Assembly (NCBI GenBank): GCA_000272025.2
Contig: AKCV02000017.1
Coordinates: 148,282-212,281, forward strand
Reading direction: 5' to 3'
Source: Imbroritus primus
GTDB lineage: Bacteria > Pseudomonadota > Gammaproteobacteria > Burkholderiales > Burkholderiaceae
Length of the DNA stretch: 64,000 nucleotides
Position 1 is the stretch's first letter. Each line of letters begins with the position of its first letter. The notes below the pieces were generated by a model that was given only the letters and a program-made list of their open reading frames with translations, was not told where the DNA came from and ran no database searches. Positions 53,468 through 62,458 of this stretch are shown one piece after another. The translations under genes were made by a program, and so were the position numbers.

Positions 53468-54421
53468 ATGAAGCGGATCATTTCCGTGCTGGCAGCGTGT
53501 GCTGCGGCAATCGCAACGAATGTGCAGGCGGCCTATCCTGACAGGCCGATTACGCTGGTCGTGCCGTTTCCGGCGGGCGCGACCACCGATACCGTGGCGC
53601 GCGTGGTTAGCCAGGCGGCTTCGATCGAGCTGGGCCAGCCCATCGTGGTCGACAACAAGCCGGGCGCGGAAGGCCAGGTGGCGGCGCAGGATGTGGTGCG
53701 CGCCGCGCCCGATGGCTATCGCCTCCTGCTCGGTACCTCGGGCAATCTCTCGCTGGTGCCGGCGCTACGCAAGAAGCCGCCCTACGACGTACTGACCGAC
53801 TTCACGCCGGTGGCCGATGTCGGCCGCTTCAGCTTCTTCCTCTACGTGCATCCCAGCGTGCCGGCGAAGACGCTCAAGGAATTCCTCGACTACGCCAAGG
53901 CCAATCCGGGCAAGATGAGCTATGGCACCGGCAACAACACCGGTGTCGTCGCCTTCTCGCATTTCAACACGCTCAACGGCCTCGATCTCACGCATGTCCC
54001 GTACAAGGGCGAGCCGCCCGCAATGCTCGACCTGATCGCCGGCCGCACGCAGGCCATGATCGGCACCACCATCGGTGCGCCATACATGCGCGATGGCAAG
54101 CTGCGCGCGCTGGTCACCATCAACGCGCAGCGCAATAGTTTGCTCGCCGACGTGCCGACGCTGCGCGAAAGCGGCATGCGCGATCTCGAGATCGTGCCCT
54201 GGGCCGGGCTGGTCGGTCCGGCCGGCCTGCCGCGCGATGTGGTGACGCGCCTCAACAAGGCGTTCGTCGCCGCGCTCAACAAGCCCGAGGTGCGCGCGCA
54301 GATGGATCGGCTGGGCTTTCCGCTTACACCGTCCACGCCGGAAGCCTTCGGCCGGATGATGAAAGAACAGCTTGCCATCCATGCGCGCCTCGTCAAATCG
54401 GCGGGCCTGCAGCCCGACTGA
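53468..54421 (+). CDS. Bug-family (TctC-like) periplasmic substrate-binding receptor
   Basis: A 317-residue Bug receptor. The Sec signal is MKRIISVLAACAAAIATNVQA, then AYPDRPITLVVPFPAGATTDTVARVV, the canonical start of mature Bug proteins, followed by VVDNKPGAEGQVAAQDV and YGTGNNTGVVAF. GGAGGAGAC precedes the ATG. It is divergent from the LysR gene and is followed by an acyl-CoA ligase, so its ligand is likely an acid that is CoA-activated. Confidence 0.94.
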   Translation: MKRIISVLAACAAAIATNVQAAYPDRPITLVVPFPAGATTDTVARVVSQAASIELGQPIVVDNKPGAEGQVAAQDVVRAAPDGYRLLLGTSGNLSLVPALRKKPPYDVLTDFTPVADVGRFSFFLYVHPSVPAKTLKEFLDYAKANPGKMSYGTGNNTGVVAFSHFNTLNGLDLTHVPYKGEPPAMLDLIAGRTQAMIGTTIGAPYMRDGKLRALVTINAQRNSLLADVPTLRESGMRDLEIVPWAGLVGPAGLPRDVVTRLNKAFVAALNKPEVRAQMDRLGFPLTPSTPEAFGRMMKEQLAIHARLVKSAGLQPD

Positions 54422-54498
54422 CCGACATGGCGGACCGGCGCTATGCGCTGGTCCGCCCCCGCCCCGAATCCCTACGCAAACACACAGGAGAAGCAAGC

Positions 54499-56043
54499 AT
54501 GGTTGCCGCATTGCAGTATGGCGATGAGCGCATCGAAGGAGCAGAGATCGCGCGCCGCGCCGCCTGCGTTGCAAGTGGACTGCGGTCCATCGGCATTGGC
54601 GAGGATGCGGTGGTTGCGCTGGTAATGCGCAATGCGCCGGCTCTGTTCGAAATCACGCTGGCCTGCAACCGCATTGGCGCGTTTCATTGTCCGATCGACT
54701 GGCGCTTCAAGGTCGACGAACTGTCGTACATCCTGCATGACAGCGGCGCGCGCGCAGTGTTCATCGATGCCGATCTGCTGGCCGCGCTGGCACCCGCGAT
54801 ACCGCTGGGTGTCACGGTCATCGCGGTGGAGCCGGCGCCGCTGGCGCTGCAGGCCTATCGTAATGTCGCGTCAGCCGCCGTCCACGATCCCGCCGCGCCA
54901 CCCGTCACGCACTACGCAGCGTGGCGCGATGCGCAGATCCCCGATACTGGCCCGGAATGCCGCCCCCGCGGTCGCTTTGCCTATACCTCCGGCACCACCG
55001 GCAAGCCGAAGGGCGTGCGCCGCATCGCCGAGGGATTGCATCCGGAGCAACCGCGCCTGCTGCGCGAAACCGTCAAGGCCACGTTTGACTATGAGAGCGA
55101 TGCGCGTGTGCATCTGTCCGCGCCGCTCTACCACGGCGCACCGAATCTCTATGGCGTGCAGGCAATGCTGACCGCCGCGCTGGTCGTGCTCGATCCGCGT
55201 TTCGATGCTGAAGGCACGCTGCGCGCGATCGCACGGCATCGCATCACGCACCTTTATCTCGTGCCGACCATGTGCGTGCGCCTGCTGGCCTTGCCGGACG
55301 ATGTGAAAGCGCGATACGACCTGTCCTCGGTGCGTTTCGTGGCGTGCACTGGCGCGCCCTTCGCGCCACCCGTCAAGGAGGCCATGATCGCGTGGTGGGG
55401 GCCGGTCATCAATGAATCCTACGCTTCCAGCGAAACCGGCATGGTGACGGTCATCTCCTCCGCCGATGCCTTGCGCAAGCCTGGCTCGGTCGGCCGGCCG
55501 GTCAGTGCCGCCGAGGTCCGCATCTACGATGACGCGGGCCGTCGCCTCGGGCCGGGGCAGACCGGCAATATTCACGTACGCCAGCCAGCCTATGCCGACT
55601 TCACGTATCACAACCGCCCGGAAGCGCGCGCCGAGATCGATCGTGAAGGACTGGCCTGCGTGGGCGACATAGGTTATCTCGACGACGAAGGCTTCCTGTT
55701 TATCTGCGACCGCAAGAGCGACATGGTGATCTCCGGCGGCGTCAACATCTATCCGGCTGAGGTCGAGAATGCGCTTGCCGGCATGCCTGGGGTCGCCGAC
55801 TGTGCCGTCTTTGGGGTGCCGCATGCGGAGTTCGGCGAGGCGCTGGTGGCGGTGATCGAGCCGACGCCTGGTGTGCCGGTCGATGTGGAGGCTGCCCGCG
55901 CCTGGCTGAAGGCCCGCCTCGCCAGCTACAAGGTGCCCAAGCGCATCGAGCTAATGAATGCGCTGCCGCGCCAGGAGAGCGGCAAGATCCACAAGCGCAG
56001 GCTGCGCGACGCCTACTGGCAGGACGCGGGGCGGCGCATCTGA
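54499..56043 (+). CDS. AMP-forming acyl-CoA ligase (ANL superfamily)
   Basis: A 514-residue ligase that activates a carboxylic acid with ATP and CoA. The P-loop is AYTSGTTGKPKGVRR, the A5 motif is NESYASSETGMVT, the A7 region is GDIGYLDDEGFLFICDRKSDMV, and ISGGVNIYPAEVENAL precedes the C-terminal Lys in RQESGKIHKRRLRD. The start at MVAALQYG follows AGGAG. It lies 77 bases after a Bug receptor gene, likely in one operon. The acid is unknown. Confidence 0.93.
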   Translation: MVAALQYGDERIEGAEIARRAACVASGLRSIGIGEDAVVALVMRNAPALFEITLACNRIGAFHCPIDWRFKVDELSYILHDSGARAVFIDADLLAALAPAIPLGVTVIAVEPAPLALQAYRNVASAAVHDPAAPPVTHYAAWRDAQIPDTGPECRPRGRFAYTSGTTGKPKGVRRIAEGLHPEQPRLLRETVKATFDYESDARVHLSAPLYHGAPNLYGVQAMLTAALVVLDPRFDAEGTLRAIARHRITHLYLVPTMCVRLLALPDDVKARYDLSSVRFVACTGAPFAPPVKEAMIAWWGPVINESYASSETGMVTVISSADALRKPGSVGRPVSAAEVRIYDDAGRRLGPGQTGNIHVRQPAYADFTYHNRPEARAEIDREGLACVGDIGYLDDEGFLFICDRKSDMVISGGVNIYPAEVENALAGMPGVADCAVFGVPHAEFGEALVAVIEPTPGVPVDVEAARAWLKARLASYKVPKRIELMNALPRQESGKIHKRRLRDAYWQDAGRRI

Positions 56044-56065
56044 GCGCGCCGTGCACCGTGCCTAG

Positions 56066-56845
56066 CTAGGCGGAGCGCTTGCGCAGACGCGCGGGTTTGT
56101 CCTGGGGAGCGGGAGCATGGGAGATGGCCCACAGGCCATCGAACATCGCCGCGTAAAGATTGGCGAAGTCCTTACTGCGGATGATCAGCCCGTAATCCTC
56201 GCGCTTCGAGGACAGCATGACCACCTTGTCATCGTAGACATAGGTGGTCATGCCCAGCGTAATGTGCTCAGGCGCATAGCGGAGCTCGCGCAGCTGACCG
56301 TCCGAATCTGGCCACAGCGTGTCAATGTCTTGCGAGGCTGAGCGCAGTACCTGCAAGTGGATGCCGCGCGCAATGCGCTGCTGGATGTATTCCTCCATCT
56401 GCTGCTCGCCCACGGATTCGAGCAACTGGCTGGTGGACAGCACGCCGCGCAGCATTTTCGATTGCGCGGTGAGCGTATCCCACAGCACCGTGCGCACCGC
56501 ATCCTCACCCTCGTAGAAGCGGATCTCCGGCTTGGTGCGCGAGCTGTTGTAGAGCGAACGCAGCTGCGGCATCAGCTCGATCAGCGTGCGCTGCTTGTTC
56601 TCCAGGCGCTGCAACAGGACATGCGGGTCCTCCGGGACCACCAGGCGTTTTTCGCCGCGCTCGACCATGGTGACGAGGCCTTCTTCCTCCAGCCGCTCGA
56701 GGATGCTGTAGGCCGTCGTGCGTCCCAGTCCGGCCCGTGTCGCGATCTGGTTGACCGTGGCTTCACCCAGTTCGAGCGCGGCCATGTAGGCGCTGTACAA
56801 CTTGCCGCGGATACCGAGTTGGTCCATTGCCTGCTCAAGATCCAT
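56066..56845 (-). CDS. TrmB-family transcriptional regulator
   Basis: A 259-residue protein with the TrmB layout. The N-terminal winged helix-turn-helix (GEATVNQIATRAGLGRTTAYSILERLEEEG) precedes a coiled dimerisation helix (LLQRLENKQRTLIELMPQLRSL) and then a phospholipase-D-like effector region (EIRFYEGEDAVRTVLWDTL). TrmB regulators are best known from archaeal sugar metabolism and are less common in proteobacteria. It is divergent from the thiolase operon across 271 bases that hold palindromes, so it is the likely regulator of that operon. Confidence 0.85.
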   Translation of the reverse strand: MDLEQAMDQLGIRGKLYSAYMAALELGEATVNQIATRAGLGRTTAYSILERLEEEGLVTMVERGEKRLVVPEDPHVLLQRLENKQRTLIELMPQLRSLYNSSRTKPEIRFYEGEDAVRTVLWDTLTAQSKMLRGVLSTSQLLESVGEQQMEEYIQQRIARGIHLQVLRSASQDIDTLWPDSDGQLRELRYAPEHITLGMTTYVYDDKVVMLSSKREDYGLIIRSKDFANLYAAMFDGLWAISHAPAPQDKPARLRKRSA

Positions 56846-56875
56846 TATGTGTCCTATTTTTTCGACAAAATTTGT

Positions 56876-56887
56876 TTGTATCTACAA
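56876..56887. promoter_or_regulatory. Palindrome upstream of the TrmB-type gene
   Basis: TTGTA-TC-TACAA is a 12-bp perfect palindrome, extended by flanking T/A bases, in an AT-rich tract about 30 bases upstream of the TrmB-type start codon. It may be an autoregulatory operator. Confidence 0.4.
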
Positions 56888-56928
56888 AAAACCTTGTAAA
56901 TCAGTATTTTAGAGTGTCGAAGAAATTC

Positions 56929-56943
56929 GTCAATTTCATTGAC
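56929..56943. promoter_or_regulatory. GTCAAT-TTC-ATTGAC palindrome in the thiolase operon promoter region
   Basis: A perfect 6-3-6 inverted repeat, about 175 bases upstream of the thiolase start. The 12 bases ATTCGTCAATTT (56925-56936) recur exactly at 63928-63939, after the last gene of the same operon, suggesting a shared binding protein. Confidence 0.5.
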
Positions 56944-57116
56944 ACGGTCCCGCCTGAGCAGCATAATCTGCCCCATGGTGGAGTGCCGCCGCAGCTGTCC
57001 AAGGCGAGGCTGCGGCACCCCTGCAACTGACAACCAACGGCATGGCGCAGGCGTGAGTCCCCGCGTGCGCCAGCCGCCCCGTCCGGTCTTCGATAACCGG
57101 CAAGGAGACAAGCATT

Positions 57117-58322
57117 ATGACGAAAGTCCGGCGTGCCGCCATCGTTGCCCCCGTACGCACAGGGGTGGGCGCCTTCGGCGGAACCCTCCGCCCGGTCAGC
57201 GTGGAAGACCTGTCCGCCACGGTGGTCAACGCTGTGCTCGCACGTTCCGGCATCGATCCGGCGCGTATCGAGGACGTGGTCTTCGCGCAGTCCTACGCCA
57301 ACAGCGAAGTGCCGTGCGTTGGCCGCTGGGCGGCACTGCAGGCCGGTTTGCCGGTAGCCGTACCGGGCATGCAGCTGGACCGCCGCTGCGGCGGCGGCCT
57401 GCAGGCCGTCGCCACGGCCGCGATGATGGTGCAGAGCGGCGCGGCGGACGTGGTGATTGCCGGCGGCGTCGAGAGCATGAGCAATATCGAGTACTACTCG
57501 ACTGACATGCGCTGGGGCAAGCGCGCCGGCAGCGTCACCTTCCATGATCGACTCGATCGCGGCCGCGAGCGCTCGCAGCCGGAACACCGGTTCGGCTACA
57601 TCTCCGGCATGATCGAAACGGCCGAGAACCTGGCGCGCGACTACAGCATCTCGCGCGAGGAAGCCGACGCCTATGCGGTACGCAGCCATCAGCGCGCTGC
57701 CGCCGCGTGGGAAGCCGGCAGGTTCGATGCCGAAGTCGTGCCGGTTCGCGTGCCGCAAAAGAAAGGCGATCCGCTGATGTTCGCGCGCGACGAAGGCATC
57801 CGCCCCGGCTCCGACATGGACACGCTGGGACGCCTGCGGCCGATGATCAAGGGCGGTACCGTCCCCGCCGGCAATGCCAGCCAGCAGAGCGATGCCGCTG
57901 CTGCCTGCCTGGTGGTCGCGGAAGATTGCCTTGCCTCCCTGAACCTCACGCCCATGGCCTATCTCGTCGGCTGGAGCGCGGTCGGCTGCGAACCGGCGAA
58001 CATGGGTATCGGCCCGGTCGAAGCCGTGCGCAAGCTGTTCCACAAGACTGGCCTCGGCTTCGACCAGATGGACCTGGTCGAACTGAACGAGGCGTTTGCC
58101 TGCCAGGTGCTTGCCGTGCTCAAGGGCTGGGACTGGAACGACCCCGAGCGCCTGAACGTGAACGGCTCCGGCGTCTCGCTCGGCCATCCCATCGGCGCCA
58201 CCGGCGTGCGCATCATGACCAGCCTGCTCCATGAAATGCAGCGTCGCGGTGCGCGCTATGGTCTGGAAACCATGTGCGTGGGCGGCGGCCAGGGCGTGGC
58301 GGCGATCTTCGAACGCGCATAA
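57117..58322 (+). CDS. Thiolase (acetyl-CoA acetyltransferase type)
   Basis: A 401-residue thiolase. The nucleophile is Cys91 in QLDRRCGGGLQAVAT; the usual motif is N-x-x-C-x-S-G, and here the serine is glycine and the first residue is Asp. His357 (GHPIGATG) and Cys387 (CVGGGQG) complete the active site. It catalyses thiolytic cleavage or condensation of acyl-CoAs. First gene of a six-gene plus-strand cluster. Confidence 0.93.
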   Translation: MTKVRRAAIVAPVRTGVGAFGGTLRPVSVEDLSATVVNAVLARSGIDPARIEDVVFAQSYANSEVPCVGRWAALQAGLPVAVPGMQLDRRCGGGLQAVATAAMMVQSGAADVVIAGGVESMSNIEYYSTDMRWGKRAGSVTFHDRLDRGRERSQPEHRFGYISGMIETAENLARDYSISREEADAYAVRSHQRAAAAWEAGRFDAEVVPVRVPQKKGDPLMFARDEGIRPGSDMDTLGRLRPMIKGGTVPAGNASQQSDAAAACLVVAEDCLASLNLTPMAYLVGWSAVGCEPANMGIGPVEAVRKLFHKTGLGFDQMDLVELNEAFACQVLAVLKGWDWNDPERLNVNGSGVSLGHPIGATGVRIMTSLLHEMQRRGARYGLETMCVGGGQGVAAIFERA

Positions 58323-58333
58323 GGCGGGCTGTC

Positions 58334-59941
58334 ATGCAAACCAATTTGTGGAGCCTCGTCGAAACAGGGCTGAAGGAGCGTGCCGACGGCGTTGCCTTTA
58401 TCGCCGGCGAGCGACGCATCCCTTATGCCGAATTCGCCGATCTCTGCCGGCGCACCGAGACATGGCTGCGTGCGCAGGGCGTCGGTCGCGGCGACAAGGT
58501 CGGCGTCTGGCTGGTCAATCGGGTGGAATGGCTGGCGCTCTTCTTTGCGCTGGCGCGCATCGGAGCCACCCTGGTGTCGGTGAATACGCGTTATCGCAGC
58601 GAAGAAGTCGCCTACATTCTCGACCGCAGCGGCGCGTCCATGCTCGTGCTGCAGCCGGGGTTCCGCTCCATCGATTTCGCCGGCATCCTGGCCGGCATGG
58701 ATGCTGCCCAGCTGCCGGCGCTGCGCACCATCGCCGTGCTCGATGCGGACGCCACCACGCCAGCCACGCTCCTCGGCCGTCCTGTGGTGCCGTTCGCGGT
58801 CTCGGTCTGCGAGCCTGCGCCGGCTGCGGATACTTCCGATGCCGAGGCGCCCGTGGTGTTCTTCACCACGTCCGGCACCACCAAGGGTCCCAAGCTGGTC
58901 GTGCATCCGCAGCGCACCCTGGTGCAGCATGCCTGGAACTGCGCGCGTGCCTATGGCCTGGATCAGGACGGTGCGGTATTTCTCGCCATGCTGCCGTTCT
59001 GCGGCGTGTTCGGGCTGAATGGCGTGCTGGCTGCATTCGCCGTCGGCGCGCCGACAGTGCTGATCGAAACGTTCGATGGCCCGCAGGCTGCGCAGTTGCT
59101 GCTCACGCACAGCGTCACGCACACCTTCGGCAGCGACGAAATGTATCGCCGCGTGCTTGACACCGTGCCGGGCGAACGTCCGTTTCCGGCGGCGCGCATC
59201 TTCGGTTTCGGGGCGTTCACCTCGAGTTTTGGAGCTTATGCTCGCGAGGCCTGCGCGCGTGGCGTGCCCCTCACCGGCCTGTATGGGTCGAGTGAAGTGC
59301 TGGCGCTGTTTTCTGCACAGCCCATGGACTTGCCCGTGGAGCAACGTATCGAAGGCGGCGGCGTACCAGTCGCCGGCATGGCCGCGACCGTGCGTATCCG
59401 CGATGTCGAAACCGGCGCGCTGCTGCCGCCGGGGCAATCTGGCGAAATCGAGATTGGCGCGCCGAGTGTCTTCCCGGGCTATCACAACAATCCCGAGGCA
59501 ACGGCCGAAGCCCTCCTGCCCGATGGCTTCTTCCGCACCGGCGATCTTGGCCACCTGCGCGGCGATGGCAGCTTCGTCTATGAAACGCGCATGGGCGACG
59601 CGATCCGTCTCGGCGGTTTTCTCGTCAACCCGGTGGAGATCGAAGCGGTCCTCAAGCGCTTTCCCGAACTGGTGGATGCGCAGGTTGTCGCCGTGGACAT
59701 CGGCGGACAGACCCGCGTGGTGGCCTTCGTCATCGGTGCGCCGGGAGCGGTCGTCGATGCCGACGCCATCGTTGCCCGCATGCGCGCACAGGTTGCACCG
59801 TTCAAGGTGCCCGCGCGTGTATGGCAGGTGGACGCCTATCCGGTGACCCTCAGTTCCAACGGCGTGAAGACGCAGCGCAACAAGCTGCGCGATCTTGCGC
59901 TGGCCCGGCTCGCGGATGAAACCGCCAGTGTCGGTACCTGA
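58334..59941 (+). CDS. AMP-forming acyl-CoA ligase (ANL superfamily)
   Basis: A 535-residue ligase. The P-loop region is FFTTSGTTKGPKLVVH, A5 is TGLYGSSEVLALFS, A7 is FRTGDLGHLRGDGSFVYETRMGD in part, and the hinge is RLGGFLVNPVEIEAVL. The C-terminal lysine region is SSNGVKTQRNKLRD. The start at MQTNLWS is 11 bases after the thiolase stop. It activates the acid that the other enzymes in the cluster degrade. Confidence 0.92.
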   Translation: MQTNLWSLVETGLKERADGVAFIAGERRIPYAEFADLCRRTETWLRAQGVGRGDKVGVWLVNRVEWLALFFALARIGATLVSVNTRYRSEEVAYILDRSGASMLVLQPGFRSIDFAGILAGMDAAQLPALRTIAVLDADATTPATLLGRPVVPFAVSVCEPAPAADTSDAEAPVVFFTTSGTTKGPKLVVHPQRTLVQHAWNCARAYGLDQDGAVFLAMLPFCGVFGLNGVLAAFAVGAPTVLIETFDGPQAAQLLLTHSVTHTFGSDEMYRRVLDTVPGERPFPAARIFGFGAFTSSFGAYAREACARGVPLTGLYGSSEVLALFSAQPMDLPVEQRIEGGGVPVAGMAATVRIRDVETGALLPPGQSGEIEIGAPSVFPGYHNNPEATAEALLPDGFFRTGDLGHLRGDGSFVYETRMGDAIRLGGFLVNPVEIEAVLKRFPELVDAQVVAVDIGGQTRVVAFVIGAPGAVVDADAIVARMRAQVAPFKVPARVWQVDAYPVTLSSNGVKTQRNKLRDLALARLADETASVGT

Positions 59942-59957
59942 TCGGGAACGTCACATC

Positions 59958-60422
59958 ATGTCGCACACGCTGTACTTCGAAGATTTCACCCTGGGCCAGG
60001 TATTCGAAAGCACGGGTCGCACCGTGACCGAAGCCGACCTCACCATGTTCTCGATGTTGTCGGGCGACTGGAATCCGATTCACGCCGACGCCGAGTTCGC
60101 CAGCGGGACGCGTTACGGCCAGCGCGTCGTGCATGGCGCGCTGGGCATTGCCATGGCAACCGGCATGCTGCACCAGATCGGCGTGTTCGAGCGCTCCGCC
60201 GTGGCGATGATGTCGCTGCGTGAGTGGCGCTTCGTCGCGCCCATGCTGATCGGGCAGACCTTGCACCTGCGCATGGAAATCATCGCCATCGAAGCAGGTT
60301 CCAGCCCGCGTACCGGCCGTATCGACCGCCGCCTGCAACTGCTCGACCAGGCCGGCGCCGTCATCCAGGAGGGCGTCACGGATGTCCTCGTTCTCAAGCG
60401 CGCGGCGGCACAGGCCACTTGA
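59958..60422 (+). CDS. MaoC-family hydratase
   Basis: A 154-residue hot-dog-fold protein. The (R)-specific enoyl-CoA hydratase motif DWNPIHADAEFA has the catalytic Asp and His, and YGQRVVHGALGIAMATGML follows. It hydrates an enoyl-CoA in the pathway. Tightly spaced between ligase (16 bases) and SDR (28 bases) genes. Confidence 0.92.
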   Translation: MSHTLYFEDFTLGQVFESTGRTVTEADLTMFSMLSGDWNPIHADAEFASGTRYGQRVVHGALGIAMATGMLHQIGVFERSAVAMMSLREWRFVAPMLIGQTLHLRMEIIAIEAGSSPRTGRIDRRLQLLDQAGAVIQEGVTDVLVLKRAAAQAT

Positions 60423-60450
60423 GCGCACCGTTCAATCCGAAGGAAAACAC

Positions 60451-61371
60451 ATGGCTGCAAACAACATGCTGGAAGGCAAGGTCGTCGTCGTCACCGGCGC
60501 GGGCGGCGGCATCGGCCGCGACATTGCCCTGCTGATGGCGCGTGAAGGCGCGTCGGTAGTTGTCAACGACCTCGGCGCATCGCTGAGCGGCGAGGCCGGC
60601 GACGTCGGCGCCGCCCAACGCGTCGTCAATGAAATCGCCGAAGCCGGCGGCAAGGCCGTGGCGAATACCGATAGCGTTGCCGACGCACAAGGGGCCACGC
60701 GCATCGTCGGTGCGGCAGTCGATCATTTCGGCCGCATCGATGCCGTGGTCAACAACGCCGGCATCCTGCGCGACCGCTTCTTCCACAAGATGAGCGACGA
60801 CGAATGGGACGCCGTGATCAAGGTGCACCTGTACGGCCCCTACTACGTGAGCCGCGCCGCCGCCGTGCATTTCAAGGAACAGCAGTCCGGCAGCTTTATC
60901 CACATGACTTCAACCTCGGGCCTGATCGGCAACTTTGGCCAGGCTAACTACTCAGCGGCCAAGCTCGGTATCGCTGCGTTGTCCAAGTCGATTGCGCTCG
61001 ACATGCAGAAGTTCAATGTGCGCTCGAACTGCATCGCACCGTTCGCATGGAGCCGCATGATCAGTTCGATCCCGACCGAAACGCCCGAGGAACAGGCGCG
61101 CGTCGCCAAGATGCAGCAGATGACGCCGGCCAAGATCGCGCCGCTGGCCGGCTATCTCGCCAGCGATGCCGCGCGCGATGTCAACGCCCAGATTTTCGCC
61201 GTGCGCAACAACGAGATCTTCCTCATGAGCCAGCCGCGACCCGAGCGCTCCGTGCACCGCTCGGAGGGCTGGACGGTGGCTTCCATCGCCGAGCATGGCA
61301 TGCCTGCTCTGCGCGCTTCGTTCTATCCGCTGGAGCGTTCCGGCGATGTGTTCACGTGGGATCCCGTCTGA
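60451..61371 (+). CDS. Short-chain dehydrogenase/reductase (3-hydroxyacyl-CoA dehydrogenase type)
   Basis: A 306-residue SDR. The cofactor loop is VTGAGGGIGRDIAL (residues 14-27), NNAG is at 101-104, and the catalytic Ser154, Tyr167 and Lys171 (NYSAAKLG) are present. The length and the NDLGASLSGE segment resemble the (3R)-hydroxyacyl-CoA dehydrogenase part of peroxisomal multifunctional enzyme type 2. With the adjacent MaoC hydratase it could perform R-specific beta-oxidation. GAAGGAAA precedes the ATG. Confidence 0.92.
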   Translation: MAANNMLEGKVVVVTGAGGGIGRDIALLMAREGASVVVNDLGASLSGEAGDVGAAQRVVNEIAEAGGKAVANTDSVADAQGATRIVGAAVDHFGRIDAVVNNAGILRDRFFHKMSDDEWDAVIKVHLYGPYYVSRAAAVHFKEQQSGSFIHMTSTSGLIGNFGQANYSAAKLGIAALSKSIALDMQKFNVRSNCIAPFAWSRMISSIPTETPEEQARVAKMQQMTPAKIAPLAGYLASDAARDVNAQIFAVRNNEIFLMSQPRPERSVHRSEGWTVASIAEHGMPALRASFYPLERSGDVFTWDPV

Positions 61372-61443
61372 GGATTCAATACCGCCCTGCATCACGCGCC
61401 GCAGATGGCGCGCTTTCCTAAAACAAGAGAGGTTGGAGACACC

Positions 61444-62430
61444 ATGAAACCCATGCAACATATCGCCGTGCTTGCCGCTGCCTTGCTGTCCGTCGTTGGC
61501 GCTGGCCAGGCCGCGGCCCAGTCGTTCCCCAACAAGCCGGTCACCATCGTCGTGCCATACGCTGCCGGCGGACCGGTCGACAACTTCGTGCGTGGCCTCA
61601 CGCCAGCGCTGGCCGAAACGTGGAAGCAGCCCGTGGTGGTGATGAACAAGCCGGGCGCGAACGAGATCATCGGCGCGGACTTTGTCGCCAAGAGTGCGCC
61701 GGACGGCTACACGCTGTTCGCCGGTACCGAGGCAGCGCTGACCATGAACCAGCACCTGTACAAGAAGCTGCCGTACAACCCGGAAAAGGATTTCACGGAG
61801 ATCACGCGCCTGGTGGCGCTGCCGCTGGTGTTCTTCGTGCCAAAGAATTCTCCGGCCAATACGCTCAAGGAATTCATCGCCATTGCCAAGAAGAATTCCA
61901 CGACGCGGCCGATGACCTACGGTTCGTCCGGCGCCGGCGGCATTGCACACCTGCCGATGGCGATGTTTACGCACAACGAAGGGCTGACCATGGTGCACGT
62001 GCCATACAAGGGCGCAGCACCGCTGATTCCCGAAGTGATTGCCGGCCAGATCGATGCTGCCGTGCTTGGCGTGTCGGTGATCGAGCAGCACGTCAAGGCA
62101 GGCACGCTGAAAGCGCTCGCCGTATCGTCCGAGACGCGTTCGGCCGCGCTCCCTGATGTGCCGACCTTCAAGGAGCTTGGCGTGAAAGACATCAACGCGG
62201 TCTTCAACATCGGCCTGGTCGCGCCGCGCGGTACGCCGCCCGAGCTGCTCGACAAGATCGCCCGCGATGCCAACCGCATCGTGCGCACGCCTGAGTTCAA
62301 GAAAAAATATATCGACGCGTTCTCGTATGTCGCGGTGGGCTCCACCCCTGCCGAGTTCCGCGATTTTCTGGCGCGTGACCGCAAGATCCAGGGCGAGCGC
62401 GTAAAACTCTCCGGCGTGTCGCTCGACTGA
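61444..62430 (+). CDS. Bug-family (TctC-like) periplasmic substrate-binding receptor
   Basis: A 328-residue Bug receptor with a Sec signal (LAAALLSVVGAGQAAAQ) and mature start SFPNKPVTIVVPYAAGGPVDN. The motifs VVMNKPGANEIIGADFV and YGSSGAGGIAHLPMA are typical. It is embedded in the catabolic cluster, 72 bases after the SDR, so it likely delivers the cluster's substrate. Third Bug receptor within 13 kb. Confidence 0.93.
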   Translation: MKPMQHIAVLAAALLSVVGAGQAAAQSFPNKPVTIVVPYAAGGPVDNFVRGLTPALAETWKQPVVVMNKPGANEIIGADFVAKSAPDGYTLFAGTEAALTMNQHLYKKLPYNPEKDFTEITRLVALPLVFFVPKNSPANTLKEFIAIAKKNSTTRPMTYGSSGAGGIAHLPMAMFTHNEGLTMVHVPYKGAAPLIPEVIAGQIDAAVLGVSVIEQHVKAGTLKALAVSSETRSAALPDVPTFKELGVKDINAVFNIGLVAPRGTPPELLDKIARDANRIVRTPEFKKKYIDAFSYVAVGSTPAEFRDFLARDRKIQGERVKLSGVSLD

Positions 62431-62458
62431 CGCACCCGATATTCAGAAGGACGTGATC

